This document shows, piece by piece, positions 58,039 through 64,000 of a stretch of DNA of 64,000 bases. Source of the DNA: Verrucomicrobiaceae bacterium (GTDB taxonomy: Bacteria; Verrucomicrobiota; Verrucomicrobiia; Verrucomicrobiales; Verrucomicrobiaceae); the NCBI GenBank assembly GCA_947458455.1, contig CANGYJ010000004.1:310001-374000 (forward strand), written 5' to 3'. Positions within the stretch are counted from its first letter, which is position 1. The number at the start of each line of letters is the position of its first letter. The notes under the pieces are model-generated. The model saw nothing but the letters and a program-made list of their open reading frames with translations, searched no databases and had not been told where the DNA came from. The position numbers and the translations under genes were made by a program.

Positions 58039-58908
58039 ATGCCGCGACCACCTGAATTCACCGCCGATGCCTGGCGCAGCCTGCGCTGCGAGTGGCTGTG
58101 GGTGTATCGCGGGGCGGTGCCGGTGTGCGGGGTGTGGTCGGCAGAGATTCCGGTGCCGGCGGGCGTGTTTTTTGTGGAGCAGGCCAGCGGACGGATTCGT
58201 GCGGATGGCCAGGAGTTCGTGGTCAAGCGTGGCGAGGCCTTTTTCTCCGCGCCGGGGCCTCGCAAGCACTGGTTTGAGCCGGGGACGCGGCTGCTCTCGG
58301 TCGGGTTTCGATGCCTGTGGCCGGATGAGCGACCGGTTCTCCGCACGGGGCTGAATTTCGCCGCGAAGTCGGCCAAACTGCGCACCGCGACGCTCGAACT
58401 CTTTCGCCGCGTGCATCGCGGGCGCAAAGCGGTGACGTTTCGCGAGGCGGTGAAGCCGGTGGCAGAGGCGCTCGCCGGGTGGTCGGCGCGAGAGGCCGCG
58501 TTTTTGGAATGGTTCGCGGTTTGGAGCGCGGTGCTGCATGAAAACGGCATCGAGCCGGAGCCGCGTGTGGCTGCGAAAGGTCGGCGCGGCCGAGTGGAGC
58601 AGCTCAGCGCCTGGCTCGATACGCGCCCGCTGGATGAGACGACGCCAACGCTGCCGCCGAACTTCGGCCTGGGCCTGCGCCGGGCGGATCAACTGCTCCA
58701 GCAGCAGCTTGGCACCAGCCTGCGCGGCTATTTGGAGCGTCGGCGGCTGGATGCAGCTCGCGAGCGTGTGCTCGCAGCAAGCAGCACGCTCAAAGAGATC
58801 GCCTTTGAGCTAGGCTTTCGGCATGCCTCGCACTTCACGGCGTGGTTTCGGCGGCAGGTGGGCGTGTCGCCTTCGGTGCATCGAGCGGGCGGTTTGGAGG
58901 CGGCGTGA
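58039..58908 (+). CDS. AraC family transcriptional regulator
   Basis: 289 aa from the ATG at 58039. N-terminal cupin-like sensing domain (about 1-120; GRIRADGQEFVVKRGEAFF) and a C-terminal double HTH: GLRRADQLLQQQLGTSLRGYLERRR and LKEIAFELGFRHASHFTAWFRRQVGVSP, the latter the AraC signature. It likely controls a nearby sugar-related gene; the divergent unknown secreted protein at 55457 is the obvious candidate. A large inverted repeat lies just before its start. Confidence 0.88.
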   Translation: MPRPPEFTADAWRSLRCEWLWVYRGAVPVCGVWSAEIPVPAGVFFVEQASGRIRADGQEFVVKRGEAFFSAPGPRKHWFEPGTRLLSVGFRCLWPDERPVLRTGLNFAAKSAKLRTATLELFRRVHRGRKAVTFREAVKPVAEALAGWSAREAAFLEWFAVWSAVLHENGIEPEPRVAAKGRRGRVEQLSAWLDTRPLDETTPTLPPNFGLGLRRADQLLQQQLGTSLRGYLERRRLDAARERVLAASSTLKEIAFELGFRHASHFTAWFRRQVGVSPSVHRAGGLEAA

Positions 58909-58970
58909 TCGTCTTGAGCCTTTGACCTCGGTCAAATCACGCTTACCACAAGCGCCCGCCTTTCCGCCCC

Positions 58971-60821
58971 ATGCTCTCTGTTTCCAACGTCAGTAAAACC
59001 TACGCCGGCCGCACCCTCTTCAGCCAGGTGTCGTTTCATATCAATCGAGGCGAAAAGATCGGCCTCATCGGCCCGAATGGCGCGGGCAAATCGACGCTCT
59101 TCTCGCTGCTGCTTCAAGAATCGACGCCAGATGATGGCCGCGTGATGATGGAGCGCGGCATCACCTTCGGCTTCCTGCCGCAAGAGAGTGCGCCGGTGGA
59201 TGACGTGACGGTTTTGGAGCTGGCGACGGGGCATGTCGATGAGCATCAACGCTGGGAAGTGGAGCCCAAGGCGAAGCGCATCCTCAACGGCCTGGCGTTT
59301 CGTGAATCGGACTTCGAGCGGAATGCCCGCACGCTCAGCGGTGGCTGGGTGATGCGTGCGCACCTGGCCCGCCTGCTCGTGCAGGAGCCGGAAATGCTGC
59401 TGCTGGATGAGCCGACGAACCACCTCGACCTCGAATCGCTCATCTGGTTCCAAAATTACCTCCAGGGCTATCCGGGTGCCATTTTGATGATCTCGCATGA
59501 CCGCGAGTTCCTCAATGCGCTGTGTGATAGCATGCTCGAGATCGCCCACAGCAAGATCACGCGCTACACCGGCAACTACGACGACTACCTCCGCGAAAAG
59601 GCCGCCCGCATGGAACAGCTCCAGGGCGCTTACGAGAACCAGCAACGTGAACTCGCGAAGATGCAGGCCTGGGTGGATAAATTCAAAGCCAAGGCCAACT
59701 TTGCCTCCCGCGCCCAGGACAAGGCGAAGATGATTGACCGCATCGAGAAGATCGACGCGCCCATGGCGGATGCCAAGACGGTCAAATTCCGCTTCCCCCA
59801 GCCACCGCGCAGCGGCCAGCGTGTCATCCGCATGACCGGCATCGACTTCGCCTATGGCGAAACGCCCGTTTACAACGGCCTCGACCTCGAAATGGAGCGC
59901 GGACAGCGCACCGTGCTCGTCGGCCCGAACGGCGCGGGCAAATCGACGCTCCTCAAACTCCTCGCGGGCGCTTTGAACCCGCAGGCGGGCAACCGCGAGG
60001 TCGGTCACAACGTCAAGCTCGGCTACTTCGCCCAGTATCGCGGTGATGTGCTCAACATGCGCCACACCGTGCTGCAATCCGCCATGGATCTGCCGAGTCG
60101 CCCTGGCGAAAACCTTTGCCGCACCCTGCTCGGCTCCTTCCTGTTTCATGGCGACGATGTCTTCAAGCCCGTCGGCGTGCTCAGCGGCGGTGAAAAGAGC
60201 CGCCTCGTGCTCGTGCGCCTGCTGCTCGATCCGCCGAACTTCCTCCTCATGGACGAGCCCACGACGCATCTCGACATGGGCAGCATCGACGCCCTCATCG
60301 GCGCTCTCGATCAATACGAAGGCACGCTCGTTTTCATCAGCCATGACGTGCATTTCATCCGCCAGATGGCCAAGCAGGTCCTGCACGTCAGCGCCGGCGT
60401 GATCACGCCCTACGCCGGGGATTACCAATACTACCTGGACAAATCCAAGGCCGGCAGCGCCCGCGAAGCCCTCACCGCCACGCTGCACAACGCCCAGCCC
60501 ACCACCTTCACCGCCCCCGCCGTCCGCGAACCGCCGAAGACCAAAGAGCAAAAACGCCTCGAAGCCGAAGCCCGCAACGCCCGCAGCAAAGGCAAAAAAG
60601 ACGCCGAACAACGCGTCACCAAGATCGAAGCCGAACTGGCCGCCCTCGACAAACGCAAACACGAGATCGTCGAGCTCCTCCAGGACGAAGCCACCTACGC
60701 CGATGCCGTCCAATTCCGCGCCCTGAGTGCCGAACTCGAAGCCGTCGATCCCAAAGTCGCCAAACTGACAACCGAGTGGGAGAAAGCGGCCGAAGAGGTG
60801 GAGAAGCTGGCGGTGGTGTGA
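58971..60821 (+). CDS. ABC-F family ATPase
   Basis: 616 aa, two ATPase cassettes without membrane segments. Walker A GPNGAGKST at residues 34-42 and again near 320; signatures LSGGWVMRAHLARLL and LSGGEKSRLVLVRLLL; Walker B LLLDEPTNHLDL and FLLMDEPTTHLDM. A linker of about 75 residues joins them, and a C-terminal coiled coil (from about 525) is Lys/Glu-rich. ABC-F proteins act on the ribosome, as translation factors or resistance proteins. Which subfamily is not decided here. It follows the AraC gene by 62 bp. Confidence 0.94.
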   Translation: MLSVSNVSKTYAGRTLFSQVSFHINRGEKIGLIGPNGAGKSTLFSLLLQESTPDDGRVMMERGITFGFLPQESAPVDDVTVLELATGHVDEHQRWEVEPKAKRILNGLAFRESDFERNARTLSGGWVMRAHLARLLVQEPEMLLLDEPTNHLDLESLIWFQNYLQGYPGAILMISHDREFLNALCDSMLEIAHSKITRYTGNYDDYLREKAARMEQLQGAYENQQRELAKMQAWVDKFKAKANFASRAQDKAKMIDRIEKIDAPMADAKTVKFRFPQPPRSGQRVIRMTGIDFAYGETPVYNGLDLEMERGQRTVLVGPNGAGKSTLLKLLAGALNPQAGNREVGHNVKLGYFAQYRGDVLNMRHTVLQSAMDLPSRPGENLCRTLLGSFLFHGDDVFKPVGVLSGGEKSRLVLVRLLLDPPNFLLMDEPTTHLDMGSIDALIGALDQYEGTLVFISHDVHFIRQMAKQVLHVSAGVITPYAGDYQYYLDKSKAGSAREALTATLHNAQPTTFTAPAVREPPKTKEQKRLEAEARNARSKGKKDAEQRVTKIEAELAALDKRKHEIVELLQDEATYADAVQFRALSAELEAVDPKVAKLTTEWEKAAEEVEKLAVV

Positions 60822-60930
60822 TCAATCCTGGTTGCCGAACCGAAGTAGAAGGCGCTCAAAGTTCAGTTCACTGACATTTGCCAAGCTAAAAAGGCAACTT
60901 GAAGGTCAAAGTTGATTTTCTGATTGTGAA

Positions 60931-60960
60931 AATGTCGTTTTGACCGACTTCGTTGACATT
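60931..60960. promoter_or_regulatory. Possible operator upstream of fic
   Basis: AATGTC (60931-60936) and GACATT (60955-60960) form an inverted pair, and GACATT also occurs at 60873. This lies 9-38 bases before the Fic start in AT-rich DNA. The C-terminal winged helix of the Fic protein could bind here; this is only inference. Confidence 0.3.
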
Positions 60961-60968
60961 CATTCAGT

Positions 60969-62138
60969 ATGCCGAATCGCACCACAGGCCAGGAAGTCAC
61001 CGTCGCCACAGCGGGGGAGTCTTTTCGTGCCTACGTTCCCGCTCCTTTGCCTCCCGAGCCGGATTTGGTCTGGGATCAAGAACTGCGGCACCTAGCCGAG
61101 CAGGCAGCGATGGCTGTCGGCAGGCTGGACGGCATCTCCGCGCTGCTCCCTCAGCCAGATATTTTTCTGTACGCATATGTGCGGAAGGAAGCCGTCGTTT
61201 CATCGCAGATCGAAGGCACGCAATCGTCCCTGTCTGATCTGCTGTTGTACGAGCAGGCCGCGGCACCTGGCGTGCCGGTGGATGACGTGCAGGAGGTTTC
61301 GAATTATGTCGCCGCGCTCAACCATGGTCTAAAGCGTCTCCGCGAGGGCTTTCCGCTGTCGTTGCGGCTTATTCAGGAAATCCATGCCATCCTCATGTCC
61401 GGCGTGCGCGGGGGGATGAAGTCGCCCGGCGAATTTCGCCGCAGTCAGAACTGGATCGGCGGCAGCCGGCCCGGTACAGCACGATTTGTCCCGCCTCCGC
61501 CGGACGAGCTCATGAATTGCCTCGGTGCGCTGGAAAAATTCATGCACGATGATCCGGTGGCCACGCCCGCCTTGATCAAGGCGGCGCTGGTTCATGTGCA
61601 GTTTGAGACGATCCACCCCTTTCTCGATGGCAACGGCCGCCTAGGCCGCCTGCTCATCACCTTCCTGCTGTGCGCGGAGGGTGTTTTGAACGAGCCGCTT
61701 CTCTACCTCAGCCTTTATTTCAAAGAGAACCGTTCTGAATACTACGACCATCTGCAAAGCGTGCGTCGCACGGGTGACTGGGAAGGCTGGATGCGTTTCT
61801 TCCTCCGGGGAGTGAAGCAGACGGCTGATCAGGCCGTCAGCTCCGCGCGTCGCTTGCGCGATTTATTTGCTGCGGATTTGGAAAAGATCACTGCGGTAGG
61901 ACGTGCTGCGGCAAACATCATCCGCATCCATCAACAGTTGCAGCTTCAACCCGTAACCAGCGTCAACACCATCGCGGCGAAGCTCGACATGGCGGTGAAC
62001 ACCGCCCGCAGTGCTCTCACACAAATGCAGACCCTCGGCATCGTCCGCGAGATCACGGGCGGCAAATACGGCCGTCTTTATGCCTACGACGCCTATCTCA
62101 CGATCCTCAGCGAGGGCACGGAGCCGCTGCGTCGGTAG
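60969..62138 (+). CDS. Fic family protein
   Basis: 389 aa. The Fic motif HPFLDGNGRLGRLL with catalytic His lies near residue 220, and FIC_N-like sequence SSQIEGTQSSLSDLLLYEQA near residue 80 carries an inhibitory-helix-like S-x-I-E-G-T motif. The C-terminal 90 residues form a winged helix (VNTIAAKLDMAVNTARSALTQM). Such proteins transfer AMP to a target, kept in check by the SxxxEG(N/T) helix. The upstream 147 bp are AT-rich with AATGTC/GACATT words. It is not part of a clear operon. Confidence 0.92.
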   Translation: MPNRTTGQEVTVATAGESFRAYVPAPLPPEPDLVWDQELRHLAEQAAMAVGRLDGISALLPQPDIFLYAYVRKEAVVSSQIEGTQSSLSDLLLYEQAAAPGVPVDDVQEVSNYVAALNHGLKRLREGFPLSLRLIQEIHAILMSGVRGGMKSPGEFRRSQNWIGGSRPGTARFVPPPPDELMNCLGALEKFMHDDPVATPALIKAALVHVQFETIHPFLDGNGRLGRLLITFLLCAEGVLNEPLLYLSLYFKENRSEYYDHLQSVRRTGDWEGWMRFFLRGVKQTADQAVSSARRLRDLFAADLEKITAVGRAAANIIRIHQQLQLQPVTSVNTIAAKLDMAVNTARSALTQMQTLGIVREITGGKYGRLYAYDAYLTILSEGTEPLRR

Positions 62139-62155
62139 CTGGCAGCCTCACTCGA

Positions 62156-64000
62156 TCACACCCCGCGCCGAATGCCCCGTGTGGAAAGCACGTTGCGAAC
62201 GAGGCGCACCATATCGGCCGGCTCGTAGGGCTTGGGCAGGACGGCGGCGAAGCCGTAGGCGGCTGGTTTGGCCATGACGGGATCATCGCTGTAGCCGGAG
62301 CTGACGATGGCCACCACGTCGGGATCGAGCTGGCGGAGCTTTTCCATGGTGCGGACGCCGCCCATGCCGTTCGGGATGCTCAAATCGAGTACGACGAGGT
62401 CAAAGACGCGGCCTTGATTCATGCTCTCCTGATAGAGGCGCACGGTTTCGCTGCCTTCAGCACTTTCGGTGATCTCAAAGCCCTGGCTGGCGAGATTTCG
62501 CACGATGAGGTTTCGCACGAGCGGGTCGTCTTCGAGCACGAGGATGCGCGGCTGACTCACAGGAGCGTCCGGTGGGGCATCAAAGACCTGGCTGAGGCCG
62601 AAGCTATCTACCTCCTCCGCATCGGCATCGAGCGGCATGTAAAAGCGCACGGTGGTGCCACGCCCAGACTCGCTGCTCACAGTGATGGTGCCGCCGTGGG
62701 CCTTGGCGATGCTTTCACAGACGGTGAGACCGAGGCCGGTGGCGTTTTCGCTCTTCCGCGTGCTGAAGTAGGGCTCAAAGATGTGCGGCAAATGGTCAGC
62801 GAGGATGCCTTCACCCAAGTCCTGCACCTCGAGGGCAATGCCGGAGGGCTGGAAGTTTTGATCCGTGACGAGCTCGCCGGGGAACATCTGCGCATGATCC
62901 GGCACAAAGGCGCGGACGATGATCTGACCGCCGTCAGGCTGGGCCTGCTCGGCATTGCGGATGAGATTGCCGAGGAGGCGGCGCACCTGCGCGGGATCGA
63001 GCGGGATGGAGGGCAGGCCGGGCTGGACCTCAATGCGATAATCGATCCGCGCGGCGCGGGTGTGATGCGCGAAGAACTTGTCGATGAGGTCACCGATGTT
63101 CGTGAGGCGTTTAATCGGCGCTCCACCGCGAGCAAAGGTGAGCAGTTGCTGGACGAGATTCTGCGCCTGGAGCGTGGCCTGCTTCGCGGTGTGCAGCTCG
63201 GGCAGGGTAATGGCATTGCGCAGGCGCATCTCGGCGAGGGAGATATTGCCCAGCAGCACAGTGAGGAGATTGTTGAAATCGTGCGCGAAACCACGGGCCA
63301 GCAGACCGAGTGATTCCAGGCGGTCCATGCGACTGCGGCGCTCGGCTTCCTCGCGTTTCGCGGTCACATCCTGGATGAGCATGAGCATGCCCTCGCCAAA
63401 GGGATAACCACGCAGCTCCAGCCAGGCGCGTTTCGCCTCATAGTAGAGATCACGGCTCACCGGCTCGCGATGCATGAGCGCATGGGCAAAGGCCGCATGA
63501 TGCTCATCACGCACCGCCGCTGGCACGAGATCCCAAAACGACATGCCGAGCATCGCGGCGGAATCCCGCTCGAAGAGCTGGGTGGCGCTGGCATTGGCAT
63601 AAGTGAGCCGCCAGTGCGCATCGAGGGCCACGAGCGGATCGGAAATGCTCTCCACGATATCCACCAGCGGCGCGGAGGCGTGTGAAGGCGCCGCGACAGG
63701 TGCTGGCAGGGTTTCTTTCTCCTGTAAAAGAGGACGAAGAAGAATGATTAGACCGGTGAGCTGCCCATGCGCATCCCGGAGAGGCGTACAGCGATCCTGG
63801 ATCGGCACGCGGGTGCCGCTACGCGTGGTCAGCCACACGGTGCGCTCGGCTCCGGCGGCCTCGCCCTCACCGGAAAGCATCTCCGCTGGCTCGCCGGAGG
63901 TATGGAAGATGCGAAAAACTTCGTTCAGCGAACGCCCGGCAGCCTCATGGGGCGTCCAGCCCGTCACCCGGGCCGCCGCCGGATTCATGAAGACGATGCC
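62156..64000 (-). CDS. PAS sensor histidine kinase with receiver domain (partial, runs off right edge)
   Basis: The frame is open from the window edge to the stop at 62156; codons upstream of the first ATG (63988) read GIVF before MNPAA, typical PAS sequence, so the start lies outside. Seen: PAS ending near GLIILLRPL, a second PAS (SISDPLVALDAHWRLTYANASA), HisKA with His in GFAHDFNNLLTVLLG, HATPase (LIRNAEQAQPDGG, EPYFSTRKSENATGLGL) and a C-terminal receiver (ILVLEDDPLVRN, VVLDLSIPNGMGG). The NtrB-like FNNLL form without a second HPt suggests it signals to a separate regulator. Confidence 0.92.
   Translation of the reverse strand, partial: GIVFMNPAAARVTGWTPHEAAGRSLNEVFRIFHTSGEPAEMLSGEGEAAGAERTVWLTTRSGTRVPIQDRCTPLRDAHGQLTGLIILLRPLLQEKETLPAPVAAPSHASAPLVDIVESISDPLVALDAHWRLTYANASATQLFERDSAAMLGMSFWDLVPAAVRDEHHAAFAHALMHREPVSRDLYYEAKRAWLELRGYPFGEGMLMLIQDVTAKREEAERRSRMDRLESLGLLARGFAHDFNNLLTVLLGNISLAEMRLRNAITLPELHTAKQATLQAQNLVQQLLTFARGGAPIKRLTNIGDLIDKFFAHHTRAARIDYRIEVQPGLPSIPLDPAQVRRLLGNLIRNAEQAQPDGGQIIVRAFVPDHAQMFPGELVTDQNFQPSGIALEVQDLGEGILADHLPHIFEPYFSTRKSENATGLGLTVCESIAKAHGGTITVSSESGRGTTVRFYMPLDADAEEVDSFGLSQVFDAPPDAPVSQPRILVLEDDPLVRNLIVRNLASQGFEITESAEGSETVRLYQESMNQGRVFDLVVLDLSIPNGMGGVRTMEKLRQLDPDVVAIVSSGYSDDPVMAKPAAYGFAAVLPKPYEPADMVRLVRNVLSTRGIRRGV

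Overview
The window reads as chromosomal DNA of a G+C-rich Verrucomicrobiota bacterium, probably Verrucomicrobiaceae-like. I infer this from the mix of secreted sulfatases (one with C-terminal EF hands), sialidase-type propellers, FG-GAP and PQQ propellers, Hanks-type kinases with long extracytoplasmic tails, an ExbB/ExbD/toroid operon, and many short interspersed palindromic repeats. It cannot be proved from the sequence alone. No rRNA, tRNA, CRISPR array, integrase or transposase was recognised. Both window edges cut genes: hisG on the left and a sensor kinase on the right.

Layout. 1-4.9 kb: hisG (partial), a GHL10 glycosidase-like protein, a PQQ propeller and fabF, all on the minus strand. 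5.0-10.7 kb: a phosphate ABC transporter operon pstS-pstC-pstA-pstB-pstB with two ATPase paralogues, separated by repeat DNA. 10.9-18.5 kb: terC, a large kinase/WD40 receptor, a DUF2059 protein, a propeller, an HTH protein and a Phd/RelE toxin-antitoxin pair. 18.6-25.3 kb: coaC-type flavoprotein, nrdR, a hybrid histidine kinase, a Tat-type Gfo/Idh oxidoreductase, a small gene plus HNH pair, an acyl carrier protein and an MFS transporter. 25.3-29.0 kb: a GxxExxY-like nuclease-fold gene between 44-bp direct repeats, then a translationally coupled sialidase and sulfatase. 29-37 kb: valS (with repeat insertions in frame), bioB, rsfS, alkC, queG and an acetyltransferase fusion. 37-44 kb: second kinase, clpP, second sulfatase, L,D-transpeptidase, FG-GAP protein and an OvoA-like methyltransferase. 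44.4-52.5 kb: six-gene minus-strand operon coding for two TPR proteins, ExbB, two ExbD and a TonB-like membrane anchor carrying an alpha-toroid. 52.6-64 kb: sialate O-acetylesterase, trpC, a gene remnant, a large unknown secreted protein, an AraC regulator, an ABC-F ATPase, a Fic protein and a PAS sensor kinase.

How it fits together. Scattered secreted enzymes (two sulfatases, GH33 sialidase, sialate O-acetylesterase, GHL10) suggest growth on sulfated or sialylated glycans. The Ton/Tol-like operon could energise an envelope process. The most unusual signals are (i) REP-like hairpin doublets lying inside reading frames without breaking them, (ii) the repeat-flanked GxxExxY cassette, and (iii) the ExbB/ExbD operon whose TonB-like partner ends in a squalene-cyclase-like toroid.
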